From contig JAKJER010000014.1 of the NCBI GenBank assembly GCA_022705325.1, forward strand, positions 1 through 64,000: a stretch of 64,000 bases of DNA. Reading direction: 5' to 3'. Shown here piece by piece: positions 42,706-51,359 of the stretch (the first letter of the stretch is position 1; the number at the start of each line of letters is the position of its first letter). The position numbers were made by a program, and so were the translations under genes. Under the pieces are notes generated by a model that was given only the letters and a program-made list of their open reading frames with translations, was not told where the DNA came from and did not search any database. The stretch is from Planctomycetota bacterium. Lineage in GTDB: Bacteria > Planctomycetota > Phycisphaerae > SM23-33.

Positions 42706-44046
42706 CTATGAGCCGGTGCGCACTCGCCTGCGCAAGCGGGCCGCGACAGCCGGCACGGCCAGCAGCAGCATCAGGGCGGAGGCGGGCTCGGGCACCACCT
42801 CGACTGTCAGGTAGGAGTCTACCCCCTCGGTGAAACTGAGCCACTCGTCGCCAACGGCGTCCTCGTTGCCCACGATGGCGATTCCGAACAGGTCGCCCGC
42901 GTCGGCGGTGAGCAGGCCGGGGGACGTGAACGTGAAGGTCCACGTGCCCGCGACGGCATCCCAGACGCCGGCGGTCAGCGGCGTGCTGTCGGAAACGGCC
43001 TGCGCGACCAGGTCGGCCGAGCCCCACCACCCGGCGGTTCCGGATGCGGACGCGTCGATGCCGTAGAGGTAGGCCAGCGGCGCGTATCCGCTGGAGGTGT
43101 TCGCCCCCGCCGTCTGTCCGGACAGGGTCAGGCTGATCGCCAGGGCACGACTCAGATCGCCCGGGTTGACCAGCATGTCGCTGCTGCTGGCGTCCAGGAT
43201 GGCCCCGACCTTGGCCAGGGCGGCGAACCGCCACGTGCTGCCGTTGGCGACAATGTCCGGCCCGGTGGCGGTCGAGGTGCTCCCGGTGCCCCATCTGTTG
43301 CTGTCGGCGCTGTTCGACCCGATGACGCCGGTTGTGGTAGAGCCCACGTCAGGGTTGTACAGGTCGCCGCCGGAGACTGTGACGAGATTGGCGCCTTTGC
43401 CGCCATTGTCGACGAAGGGTACCACGGCGTACGGCGGTCCCGGAGGCCCGGTCAGGCTCAACGCGTTCAGAACGCAGTTGTCCCCTATTGTGCTGCTCTC
43501 GCCAGGCCCCTCGACAAACGTGAACGCGATGGCCCCCGATCCGCTGGAGACAATCGTAAAGTCAGTAACGCTGTCCTTCAGGAGTGCGACGGACGACGGG
43601 GCGGTTCCCACAGTCGTGGCGATCACTCCATCTGCCCAGCCGCTGGCCCGGTCCGAGTAGGTGGAGAACTTGTAGCTCGTGTTGCCCGCCAGGCCCGTAA
43701 TGGTGATCGTGGAAGTCCCGGCGCCGGTGGCCCGGTTCGAGTAGATCCCGTCGACGATCGCGAAGGATTGGTCGAAGGGAGCGCCCGCACCGTCGCCGTT
43801 GATGGCCGTGCCCCCGAACCCGGTGGACCCGCCGCCAAGGGCAACCTGAATGTTCCACCCGGAATCCGACCCGGTTGCCGCATCCAGAAGGTCGCTCTGG
43901 GAGGTGCTGGCGACGGTATTCCAGTAGTTTCCGCCCTGAGGGCCGGCCGGCGTGCTCTGGGCCGACGAAAAGTCCACCAGGACCGTGCCCGCCTGGGCGG
44001 ACGCGCAACAACTTAGAATCAGACAAATGACTAGGCGCGTTCTCAT
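42706..44046 (-). CDS. PEP-CTERM sorting-domain protein
   Basis: 446 residues with a signal peptide (RTRLVICLILSCCASAQA) and a PEP-CTERM tail (VPEPASA, hydrophobic, RLRRRVR). It differs from the array at 19298-27646 in lacking GGYVRRRR, so it is a separate lineage. The body is Gly/Ser/Thr-rich beta sequence (GLAGNTSYKFSTYSDRASGW resembles a fibronectin-like strand pair; SSGYAPLAYLYGIDAS). AAAGGAG precedes the ATG at 44046. Secreted matrix or surface protein, role unknown. Confidence 0.8.
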   Translation of the reverse strand: MRTRLVICLILSCCASAQAGTVLVDFSSAQSTPAGPQGGNYWNTVASTSQSDLLDAATGSDSGWNIQVALGGGSTGFGGTAINGDGAGAPFDQSFAIVDGIYSNRATGAGTSTITITGLAGNTSYKFSTYSDRASGWADGVIATTVGTAPSSVALLKDSVTDFTIVSSGSGAIAFTFVEGPGESSTIGDNCVLNALSLTGPPGPPYAVVPFVDNGGKGANLVTVSGGDLYNPDVGSTTTGVIGSNSADSNRWGTGSTSTATGPDIVANGSTWRFAALAKVGAILDASSSDMLVNPGDLSRALAISLTLSGQTAGANTSSGYAPLAYLYGIDASASGTAGWWGSADLVAQAVSDSTPLTAGVWDAVAGTWTFTFTSPGLLTADAGDLFGIAIVGNEDAVGDEWLSFTEGVDSYLTVEVVPEPASALMLLLAVPAVAARLRRRVRTGS

Positions 44047-44391
44047 GAGTAGGACTCCTTTAACCTGGGATCTCTCAGGTGATCTGCCCGGCTCCGTTTT
44101 CGAACGAGTCAATATATTGTACCCCCCCCGGAAAATGCGCCTAGTCCTGTCTTGAAGATTCTCCCGCCGGGTCCGAGTTCGAAGTGCCTTCGGGGAAGAG
44201 AGCAGGACGCCTCCTGGCGGGTCAGGCGGAGGTCGCCACGGGGTTCTTTCTGCAGGATGTCCCCCTGGCCGACCGTCCAGCCCGCACGTGATCAGGGCAG
44301 ACGGCTTTTCAGGGGGACCGCGGGGCAGATCGCACCTTCTGAACGCCCGACTTTAGCAAGCGAGAAAAAAAGTCGCGGCCGACCCGGTCCT

Positions 44392-44436
44392 GTGATGTAA
44401 AATCGTAACTATCTTTATTTAAGAGCTTTACATCAC
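44392..44436. promoter_or_regulatory. Perfect 10-bp inverted repeat (possible operator)
   Basis: GTGATGTAAA (44392-44401) and TTTACATCAC (44427-44436) flank 25 AT-rich bases, 130 bp upstream of the cobalamin-domain gene. Either a dimer-binding operator with widely spaced halves or a hairpin. Confidence 0.45.
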
Positions 44437-44477
44437 TCCAGGACGGCTGGCAAAGTTTATCTATTCATCTCAAATTG

Positions 44478-44557
44478 CCCAGATTAACACTTTCCCTCAA
44501 GTTTTTTTGCGCAGTCACCCGATCTTAGCTGTGTTACGCAGGTTACCCAGATTAACA
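44478..44557. repeat. 12-bp direct repeat CCCAGATTAACA
   Basis: Copies at 44478-44489 and 44546-44557 (68-bp period), the second ending 9 bp before the ATG of the cobalamin-domain gene and so overlapping its ribosome binding region. Confidence 0.6.
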
Positions 44558-44566
44558 AGGCAAATC

Positions 44567-45361
44567 ATGGCAGACAAAACGCACATCACGGAAACCAACG
44601 GAAAGGCAAACACGATGATCGCGGAATTGTTCAAGCAGTATCTGGAGCACCTGTTCGCCGGAAAGCGATGCGAGGCCCGGGAACTGATGTTTGCCGCCCT
44701 GGACCGGGGCATTTCCGCCTCCAGGCTGCTGCGGCTGGTGATCTGGCCGGCCATGGAACAGGTCGAGAAGCTCTACCGCGAGAATCACATCACCCGCATC
44801 ATGGAGCACATGGCCACCCGGATCAACCGGATGATCGCCGACCAGCTCCAGGGTTTCCTGGCCCGCGAGCCCAAGACCGGCAAGCGGATGGTCGTCACCT
44901 GCGGCGACGGGCAGATCGAGGAGCTTGGCGCCCAGATCACCGCGGACCTGTTCGAGGCGGCCGGCTGGAGCGTCTGGTTCCTCGGCTCGGGCGTGCCCAA
45001 CGATGAAATCCTCACCTTCGTGGGCAAGATCGAGCCCGACATCCTGTGCATTTACGGCGCCCAGCCCGTGGGCGTGCCCAATATCCGCAAGCTCATCGAG
45101 ATGATCCGCAACGTCGGCGTCTGCCCGGACATGCAGATTCTCGTCACCGGCGGGGTCTTCAACCGGGCCGAGGGCCTGGCCGACGAGGTGAAGGCCGACC
45201 TCTTCGCCCACAACGTCCGCGACGCCCTTCAGATCGTCGACGACCATCCCGTCCGCGTCCCCCGTCCCGACGTGCCCGAGCCCGGCCGGCGCCGCAAACG
45301 CAAGAAGATCACCCCGTCGGCCCCCCTCCGCGTCAAGGGCGCCAAGGTCACAGTCGCCTGA
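44567..45361 (+). CDS. Cobalamin-binding-domain (B12-2 plus B12) protein
   Basis: 264 residues. Residues ~15-95 match the helical B12-binding-2 cap (EARELMFAALDRGISASRLL; WPAMEQVEKLYRENHITRIMEH). Residues ~105-230 are the Rossmann-like B12 domain (MVVTCGDGQIEELGAQIT; GWSVWFLGSGVPNDEIL; MQILVTGGVFNR). The usual DxHxxG motif, whose His binds cobalt from below, reads GDGQIEELG here, so the His ligand appears to be missing. There is no DNA-binding domain. The C-terminal ~35 residues are basic (RRRKRKK). It could sense a corrinoid or light, or have lost corrinoid binding. Start at 44567 from AAGG spacing; 44615 is an alternative. Confidence 0.75.
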   Translation: MADKTHITETNGKANTMIAELFKQYLEHLFAGKRCEARELMFAALDRGISASRLLRLVIWPAMEQVEKLYRENHITRIMEHMATRINRMIADQLQGFLAREPKTGKRMVVTCGDGQIEELGAQITADLFEAAGWSVWFLGSGVPNDEILTFVGKIEPDILCIYGAQPVGVPNIRKLIEMIRNVGVCPDMQILVTGGVFNRAEGLADEVKADLFAHNVRDALQIVDDHPVRVPRPDVPEPGRRRKRKKITPSAPLRVKGAKVTVA

Positions 45362-45445
45362 GCCGCCCCGCAAGGCCGCCGCCCGCCGCCCCTGCCGGGC
45401 TGGCTACGCGGCCGCCAGGACCGATTCCAACCCGCACCCGCACGA

Positions 45446-45479
45446 CCGGCCGTCCAGGATGGACGGCCGGCTGCGTTTT
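45446..45479 (+). terminator. Rho-independent-type terminator
   Basis: CCGGCCGTCC (45446-45455) pairs perfectly with its complement at 45461-45470 around AGGAT, with TTTT at 45476-45479. It lies 85 bp past the cobalamin-domain gene. The gap 45362-45680 is otherwise without recognisable genes. Confidence 0.6.
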
Positions 45480-45680
45480 CCGGCCGCCCGGGCCGCCCCG
45501 CCCAGCCGCGATCCGCCGCTTTTGGACCTTGACAAATCCCGCACTTCCCGTAGACTGGATAGTTGTCCACGTTGATTCGCGGGAGGTCCCAAGGCGCTTG
45601 GGGGACCTGCATATCATCTGTTCTGTTGCCCCGCGTCGTAATGCGAGGTCGAAAAGAGCACCAGCAGCAAGGAGCGAACG

Positions 45681-47540
45681 ATGTCCTACAGAGAGAGGGT
45701 ACTTGGGCGTCTGGTCGTGGTGGTCGCGTGCGCGGTGATGGCGGCAGGGCCGCTGCGGGCGGACGTGTACAGCAACGTCCCCGAGGCGACGACGGAGGGC
45801 TACAAGCTCATCTACACGCTGCCCATCCCGGACAAGGCCAACTTCCGCAACACCAATGCCGTGCCGTACTCTGTGGACAACAGCGCCATGCCCGTCTACT
45901 ACGACCGCATCGCGTACTACCTGGAGCTGGACACCGGCACGGGCCTCCAGTTCGTCTACGCCTCGATGGACGCCTTCACGAAGAACGTCAAGCAGATCGG
46001 CCTGCCGCACAACGCGGACAACCCCGTCAAGTGGCAGCAGATCGTCAACAACATGAACGTGGTCTCCAACAAGGCGGGGATCGTCACCGGCACGGGCATC
46101 ACGACGGGCAACATCGAGTTCTGGTCCACCAACTACAACCAGTCCAACGCCATCAGCATCCCCGGGGCCAGCAGTGCCGGGGACACCAGCGGCTTCGACT
46201 TCGGCGACGGCGGGGCGGGGACCGGCACAGGCCATGGATCGTTCCAGGTCCACAACTATGGGGCCGCCCAGACGCTGATCGGCTACAGCGACTGGGGCGG
46301 GAACAACATCAACGAGTACACCGAGTTGGGCATCGGCACCAACACGGGCACGGTCGTCACCCCCGGCGGGCCGGTCAGCGTGGGCGGGGGCCCGGACTGG
46401 ACCTTCGCCAATTCCGCCAATCTCTACACCACCAAGAACCTCCAGGTCCTCGTCCGCGAGTTGCCCTTGCCCTCCGCCCCGGCCGGCATCGTTTCCAACG
46501 CCCCCGAGGCCAAGACCATGACCGTGGTCTACGAACTCCCCATCCAGAACGGCGCCTTCTCGCCCTCGCAATACGCCCAGAACATGGCCCAGTACATCGT
46601 CGACGGCAGCTTCGACCGCGTGGCCTACTACCTGGAGCTGGATACCGGCTCGGGGTCGCGATTCGTCTACGTCTCGGCGGACGCCTTCGCCGCCGACGCC
46701 GACCAGCTCGGCGTGCCCCAGAGCATCGCCTACACGGCCGCCATCGAGAAGCTCCTGAGCAACATGAACGTGATCTCGAACGCTTCCGGCATCGTCACCG
46801 GCACGGGCATCACGACGGGCAACATCGAGTTCTGGGGCAGCAACTACACCGCTGCGGCCAACAACGGCATCGGTGGCAACGGGGGGACCTATGATTTCGA
46901 CGACACGCCGAGCAACGGCACCTACGGGTCCATGCAGATCCACAACTACGGCGCCGCCCAGACCCTCTTCGCCTACAACCACTGGAACACCACATCCCCG
47001 GTCGTCGGGATCGGCAACGATCCGAACACCGGCCGCACGAATTACAACCCCGACTGGACATTCGCCGAGCAGGGCGGATACACCGCCTCCGGCTACACCG
47101 TCAAGAACCTCTGGGTGCTGGCCCACATCGACGGAGCGGTGCTGAGCGGCAGCCCGGCGGGAGTGGATTTCGGCGTGCTGCTGGAGGGCGAATCCGCCTT
47201 GCTGGCCGACGCCGTCACGGTGACCAACACCGGCGCCCACAACAGCCTGATCGCCCTGACCGGCTTCTCCATCACCGGGTCCGACGCCGCCCTGTTCCAG
47301 GTGACCAACTGGGCGGAGGCCCTGCTCCAGGCCGGGTTTGACGACTCCGTCAGCTTCGACGTGGAATTCCTTGGCGGCGGCGAGGGGCCTCACTCGGCCC
47401 TGCTGACCTTCACCGGCCTCAACGGCGAGCAGACGTCGTTCGACCTGACCGCCACTTCCGTCCCCGAGCCGATCACGCTCGCCCTGGCGGGGCTGGCGCT
47501 GGGCGGCCTGGGCGGCTACGTCCGCCGCAGGCGGCGGTAA
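45681..47540 (+). CDS. PEP-CTERM protein with two tandem beta domains
   Basis: 619 residues: signal peptide, two homologous domains of about 220 residues, a spacer domain, and a PEP-CTERM tail (VPEPITL ... GGYVRRRR). The repeats are aligned by YKLIYTLPIP versus MTVVYELPIQ, DRIAYYLELDTG versus DRVAYYLELDTG, and GIVTGTGITTGNIEFW, identical in both, then HNYGAAQTL in both. This domain recurs in secreted planctomycete/verrucomicrobial proteins, often with hydrolases, but has no assigned function that I know. Residues ~490-590 look like a choice-of-anchor/Ig-like domain (LLADAVTVTNTGAHNSLIAL). It converges on the fucosidase gene with 21 bp between stops. Confidence 0.8.
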   Translation: MSYRERVLGRLVVVVACAVMAAGPLRADVYSNVPEATTEGYKLIYTLPIPDKANFRNTNAVPYSVDNSAMPVYYDRIAYYLELDTGTGLQFVYASMDAFTKNVKQIGLPHNADNPVKWQQIVNNMNVVSNKAGIVTGTGITTGNIEFWSTNYNQSNAISIPGASSAGDTSGFDFGDGGAGTGTGHGSFQVHNYGAAQTLIGYSDWGGNNINEYTELGIGTNTGTVVTPGGPVSVGGGPDWTFANSANLYTTKNLQVLVRELPLPSAPAGIVSNAPEAKTMTVVYELPIQNGAFSPSQYAQNMAQYIVDGSFDRVAYYLELDTGSGSRFVYVSADAFAADADQLGVPQSIAYTAAIEKLLSNMNVISNASGIVTGTGITTGNIEFWGSNYTAAANNGIGGNGGTYDFDDTPSNGTYGSMQIHNYGAAQTLFAYNHWNTTSPVVGIGNDPNTGRTNYNPDWTFAEQGGYTASGYTVKNLWVLAHIDGAVLSGSPAGVDFGVLLEGESALLADAVTVTNTGAHNSLIALTGFSITGSDAALFQVTNWAEALLQAGFDDSVSFDVEFLGGGEGPHSALLTFTGLNGEQTSFDLTATSVPEPITLALAGLALGGLGGYVRRRRR

Positions 47541-47561
47541 GACTCGCTGAATGCCGCCCGG

Positions 47562-49487
47562 TCACTTCGCCGGGCGCAAGGTGACGTTCGCCAGGTTGAT
47601 CGCCTTCCAGCTTTCCGCGTCGCGCGGGCGGGCCTTGACCATCACTTCGCCCGCGGGCAATTCGATCGTCCCCAGGTCCACCTCGCGGAAGTCCGCCCAG
47701 CTTGACGCCTTGGGCGGCTTGCACTCGATCTTCGCCTCGCCCACCTCCAGCACCAGCAGCGCGTCGGCGTGCACGGTCGCGCAGCGGACCGCCACGCGGT
47801 ACTGCCCGGCCCGCGGCAGCTTCGCCTTCCACTGCGCCCATTCGTCGCTGTCGTCCCAGAAGCCGATGTTGGGCGTCTTCTTGTCCTGAAGCTCGGTGCG
47901 GATCTTCACGCCGTGCAGGTCGGCGGCATCGGCGGTCAGCGTCACCGCGCCCTTCGCGTCCGGCAGGATCGGGTTCATCACGGGCACGGGCTTGAGGCCC
48001 TCGCCCGCGATCTTCAACGCGATCGCGCAGTCGCGGGGGCGCTTGTCCGGCAGGGTCGCCACCAGGCCCTCGGGCGTCTGCCGCCAGGTGAGCTTGTCGT
48101 CGCAGCCCAGCAGGGCCACAGCCGTGATCCGCCCGGCCTGCTGCGCCAGCGACCGCACCACCAGCTTGCCGTCTTCCGGCCAGCCCAGCGCGATCGCGTA
48201 CAGCGAGCCGCCCTTGGTCGTGAAGCGGATGTCCTGGGCGGAGTAGGCGAAGTCTTCCTTGAAGTGCCCGCCCTTGGCCCGCACCGGGCCCTCGCCGTAG
48301 ACCAGCCACGGCCTCGTGCCGTAGATCGCCTCGCCGTTGACCGCGATCCAGGCGGCCAGCTCCTCCAGCATCTTCTCCACTTCCGCGTCGAGCGAGCCGT
48401 CGGGCCTCTGCACCACGTTCAGCAGCAGGTTGCCGTTCTTGCTGACGATGTCGGCCAGCATGTGGATCACCCAGCTCACCGGGCGGAACTTCCAGTTCTT
48501 GTTGTAGTACCAGTCGCCGATGGACGTGTCGGTCTGCCACGGATGGGGGTTGATGCCCGGCATGACGCCGCGCTCCAGGTCTTCCACCCAGCGCCCCTCG
48601 GACCGTTGCTTGCAGGTGTAGACCGCCTGGAGGCTGCCGCGCTGCTTGATGCTCGTGTTGAACAGGTGGGCGATCAGGCTGCAACCCGGCTCGGTCATCT
48701 CCCCGCCGAACGGCACGGCCCCGTCGGTGTAGAGCAGGTCCAGGTCGTAGTGGTCCACCAAGTCCCGGACGCGCCGGAACCACTCGCGGTGCCAGTCGGC
48801 GTTCTTGCTGTACCAGCCCTTGTCGTCGGGCGCGCCGGGGGGATGATACAGGTCCGCGTACTTGGCCTTGGCGCCTTCGTAGGGCACGCCGGCCTTGGGC
48901 CCGGTCTTGTCCGAGCCGTGGCTGACCTGCCACCAGGTGAAGCTGGCGCCCATGTGCTCGCTGACGCCGAATTTGAGCCCCTGCTTGCGGGCGGCCTTCT
49001 GCCAGTCGCCCACCACGTCGCGCTTGGGCCCGTAGTTCACCGCGTTCCACTTGTGGGTGCGGCTGTTCCACAGGTCGAAGTTGTCGTGGTGGCAGCCCAT
49101 CGAGACGAAGTAGCGGGCGCCCGCCTTCTTGTACAGGGCCATCAGGCGCTCGGGGTCCCACTTCTCGGCCTTCCACAGGTCGATGATCTCGCGGTAGCCG
49201 TGCTCGCTGGGGTGCCCGTAATTCTCCAGGTGGTGGAGGTACTGGCGGTGGCCCTGGACGAACATGTGTTTGGCGTACCAGTCGCCGGCCATCGGAACCG
49301 CCTGCGGGCCCCAGTGGGCCCAGATGCCGAACTTGGCGTCGCGGAACCACTCGGGACACTGGTGCTGCTTGAGCGAGTCCATGCTCGACTTGTACGGGCC
49401 GTCGGCGATGGGGAAGTCGCCCTCGGCGGCCAGGCCAATCGAAGGCAGGAGCAGCAACGCGGCGACGACGAGGCGATGGGTGTTCAT
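47562..49487 (-). CDS. Alpha-L-fucosidase (GH29), secreted
   Basis: 641 residues with signal peptide (THRLVVAALLLLPSIGLA). GH29 features: WFRDAKFGIWAHWGP near residue 47, YFVSMGCHHDNFDLW, KFGVSEHMGASF, and the nucleophile Asp in DLDLLYTDGAVPFGG. NGNLLLNVVQRPDG near residue 345 is the typical close of the barrel. A C-terminal beta domain follows (residues ~400-640). It hydrolyses terminal alpha-L-fucose from glycans by a retaining mechanism outside the cytoplasm. GGAGAAG precedes the ATG at 49487. With the sulfatase and esterases it hints at fucose-containing sulfated polysaccharides. Confidence 0.88.
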   Translation of the reverse strand: MNTHRLVVAALLLLPSIGLAAEGDFPIADGPYKSSMDSLKQHQCPEWFRDAKFGIWAHWGPQAVPMAGDWYAKHMFVQGHRQYLHHLENYGHPSEHGYREIIDLWKAEKWDPERLMALYKKAGARYFVSMGCHHDNFDLWNSRTHKWNAVNYGPKRDVVGDWQKAARKQGLKFGVSEHMGASFTWWQVSHGSDKTGPKAGVPYEGAKAKYADLYHPPGAPDDKGWYSKNADWHREWFRRVRDLVDHYDLDLLYTDGAVPFGGEMTEPGCSLIAHLFNTSIKQRGSLQAVYTCKQRSEGRWVEDLERGVMPGINPHPWQTDTSIGDWYYNKNWKFRPVSWVIHMLADIVSKNGNLLLNVVQRPDGSLDAEVEKMLEELAAWIAVNGEAIYGTRPWLVYGEGPVRAKGGHFKEDFAYSAQDIRFTTKGGSLYAIALGWPEDGKLVVRSLAQQAGRITAVALLGCDDKLTWRQTPEGLVATLPDKRPRDCAIALKIAGEGLKPVPVMNPILPDAKGAVTLTADAADLHGVKIRTELQDKKTPNIGFWDDSDEWAQWKAKLPRAGQYRVAVRCATVHADALLVLEVGEAKIECKPPKASSWADFREVDLGTIELPAGEVMVKARPRDAESWKAINLANVTLRPAK

Positions 49488-49542
49488 GGTCTTCTCCAGG
49501 GAAAACGCGACTATTCCTTCAACTGTTCCATCGATTCTCGCT

Positions 49543-50064
49543 TCACAAAGCTGGTTTGCTTATCTCTTCTATTCTGTCGAGTATAGGCGCAATCCCGCCA
49601 GCCACTCCGGCCCAGATATCCACGCAGTGCGCACGAAGTTGAATGTCTTGAAATACGTCCCCGACTATAACCGCTCCATTCGGTTCAGCCCCCCACACGA
49701 ACTGGACAAACAGGGCAGGTAACTTCGTCCCCAGCTCACTGTCCATACTGATCCCGGAAGCCTCTATGAGATCAAAGTACGCCCTGCATCTCTGCTCACC
49801 ATACCGGTTCGAGATTCCATTGCTGTCCTTCGAGAAGCGATCGCAGAAGGCCTCATGAACGCTCTTGAATAAAGCTCGGGAAGACGGTTTTGCTCGCAGC
49901 ATAAGAGCGCAGCGAATCTCGGAATACCCAAGAAGCAGAGATTCAAGAGCCACCTCGGTCTTGTCGGCAGGCTGCGAACGGAGCACGGCAATCAATGTCT
50001 TGCTCAAATCCTCTGCTATCGTCTCGACAGTAGGCCTCTTCCGGAGGAAGTCAAACAATGCCAT
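49543..50064 (-). CDS. Hypothetical protein (third gene of AT-rich island)
   Basis: 173 residues, not recognised. Predominantly helical (TVETIAEDLSKTLIAVLRSQ; EVALESLLLGYSEIRCALML; LFKSVHEAFCDRFSKD), with a hydrophobic, Gly-rich end (VDIWAGVAGGIAPILDRIEEI). AAGGAG nine bases before the ATG at 50064 sets the start. It overlaps the upstream gene by 14 bp, so the two are translationally coupled. Base composition is clearly less GC-rich than the surroundings. Confidence 0.6.
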   Translation of the reverse strand: MALFDFLRKRPTVETIAEDLSKTLIAVLRSQPADKTEVALESLLLGYSEIRCALMLRAKPSSRALFKSVHEAFCDRFSKDSNGISNRYGEQRCRAYFDLIEASGISMDSELGTKLPALFVQFVWGAEPNGAVIVGDVFQDIQLRAHCVDIWAGVAGGIAPILDRIEEISKPAL

Positions 50065-50941
50065 CAGTGCCCTCTCCTTCTTCCGAATCACGGATGATGA
50101 CGGGATAGATGGTGTGCCCGACCGATCCCAAATTCGTTCCCCACCACACCCGATCGAAGCCGCCACTCAGCGGGAGCAACTTGCGAATGTGCCCGATGAC
50201 TTCCGCAACGCGGTCAACCAGGGCAAACCGCGCTGAGGAGGGAAAGGGAGTACTGTAGTAGAGGAGCCAAATAGGTCGCCCTTGAGCGATTTCTCTGTAC
50301 CGGGTTGCCAAAGCCAATTTCTTCCTTATCGCTCGTGTAATATTATCGAAAGATATTCCTGTAAACCGTGTGCATAATGAACTGGAAGGCAAGAAGGATC
50401 TGACGTCCGGATGGAAATGCACGGTTATCGTGCTGCAGTACTTTGCCAAGACAGGATAGTCTTCCTCTGCGGCGAACACATCGTGCGCACAGATTTTCCT
50501 GAACTTGCTGAGCGTCCTTCCGGGCCGGAGTCTCACGGTGGTGAATGTGTCGGTGGAGCCTGTTGCCAGGATCAGCTTATGAAGGTCTTGAATGAACGCA
50601 TGGATGACGTGAGTCTCCTGGTGCCTAGGAACGAGAAACCCATTCCTGCGTTCTTTGTACTTGAGTATCGGAGTCAAATACTGGAGCTCCGACCTTTCGC
50701 TCCAATGATCAGAGATTCTCAGCCGAAGGTGCAGGTCGTCTTCTTCATGCCCGATATGGGGGCAATTCTCGCGGTATTCTGCGAGCTCAAGAAATACTTC
50801 GTGTCCATTAGCCATAATCCAGAAGTCCGGAGGGTCTTCGCCTTCTCTGGAGATGTGGCATGACTGCCAGTGCTTCTGCATCAAACTACAGAATATCTCT
50901 GCGATATGGGACTCCTTCTTGCGCTTCTTCTCAATGTTCAT
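50051..50941 (-). CDS. Hypothetical protein, possible nuclease-like fold (second gene of AT-rich island)
   Basis: 296 residues, no signal or membrane segment. The N-terminal region EGEDPPDFWIMANGHEVFLELAEY has the E...PDF...E-x-A spacing seen at the start of some PD-(D/E)XK nucleases, but the catalytic Lys is not evident, so this is a weak hint only. Later parts are rich in Arg/Lys/His (VRLRPGRTLSKFRKICAH). The start at 50941 gives MNIEKKRKKESHIAEIF. It follows the MqsA-like gene by 7 bp and overlaps the next gene. It might be the effector of a toxin-antitoxin-like or defence cassette. Confidence 0.55.
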   Translation of the reverse strand: MNIEKKRKKESHIAEIFCSLMQKHWQSCHISREGEDPPDFWIMANGHEVFLELAEYRENCPHIGHEEDDLHLRLRISDHWSERSELQYLTPILKYKERRNGFLVPRHQETHVIHAFIQDLHKLILATGSTDTFTTVRLRPGRTLSKFRKICAHDVFAAEEDYPVLAKYCSTITVHFHPDVRSFLPSSSLCTRFTGISFDNITRAIRKKLALATRYREIAQGRPIWLLYYSTPFPSSARFALVDRVAEVIGHIRKLLPLSGGFDRVWWGTNLGSVGHTIYPVIIRDSEEGEGTDGIV

Positions 50942-50948
50942 AAGCTGG

Positions 50949-51347
50949 CTACCTGTGCTTCTGGAGACGCAGCCCCCGGATTGCCCGATCGGTTACCTTG
51001 CTGTGGTACGATCTTCCAGATTCCCAGCGTCTGTAAGTCTTCAGGTCAACCCCGAGCAAGGAGGCCAACGCGTTCTGTGATAAATCGGCTCCTCTCCTGG
51101 CTGCTCTGATCTGGGATGGTCGAAGCAAACCGAGTGTATCGTACCGCAAGAGCTCTAGGCGACGGACCAATTGGTAGGGGACAATCCGCTTCTGGCAGGC
51201 CTCGCATTGCAGCCACTCAGCATCTGGGACAAGCGATGATGAAGCGGGGACCTTTCCAGGAGGCGCAAAGTGAAATGACCCCCTCCGCTTGCGCAAGCTC
51301 CCGCACCCACAACAAGGACATATGGCTATCATATGCCGTTTCCCCAT
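50949..51347 (-). CDS. MqsA/YgiT-like zinc-finger HTH regulator (first gene of AT-rich island)
   Basis: 132 residues. N-terminal zinc-binding half: CPCCGCGSL and CEACQKR provide the CxxC pairs. C-terminal Xre-type HTH: LLRPSQIRAARRGADLSQNALASLLG, then DLKTYRRWESG. This architecture matches MqsA-type antitoxins, which bind their own promoter. However, no MqsR-like toxin is present; the next two genes are unknown. The start may be 51347 or 51332 (both ATG; neither has a strong site). Probably the autoregulator of this three-gene cassette. Confidence 0.7.
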   Translation of the reverse strand: MGKRHMIAICPCCGCGSLRKRRGSFHFAPPGKVPASSSLVPDAEWLQCEACQKRIVPYQLVRRLELLRYDTLGLLRPSQIRAARRGADLSQNALASLLGVDLKTYRRWESGRSYHSKVTDRAIRGLRLQKHR

Positions 51348-51359
51348 GGCAATAGCTTA

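Larger units (their letters stand above)
44047..44566. other. 520-bp regulatory region with inverted and direct repeats
   Basis: No gene. The left part is GC-rich; the part adjoining the cobalamin-domain gene is AT-rich and carries a 10-bp inverted repeat (44392-44436) and a 12-bp direct repeat (44478-44489 and 44546-44557). A seven-T run is at about 44502-44508. Confidence 0.55.
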
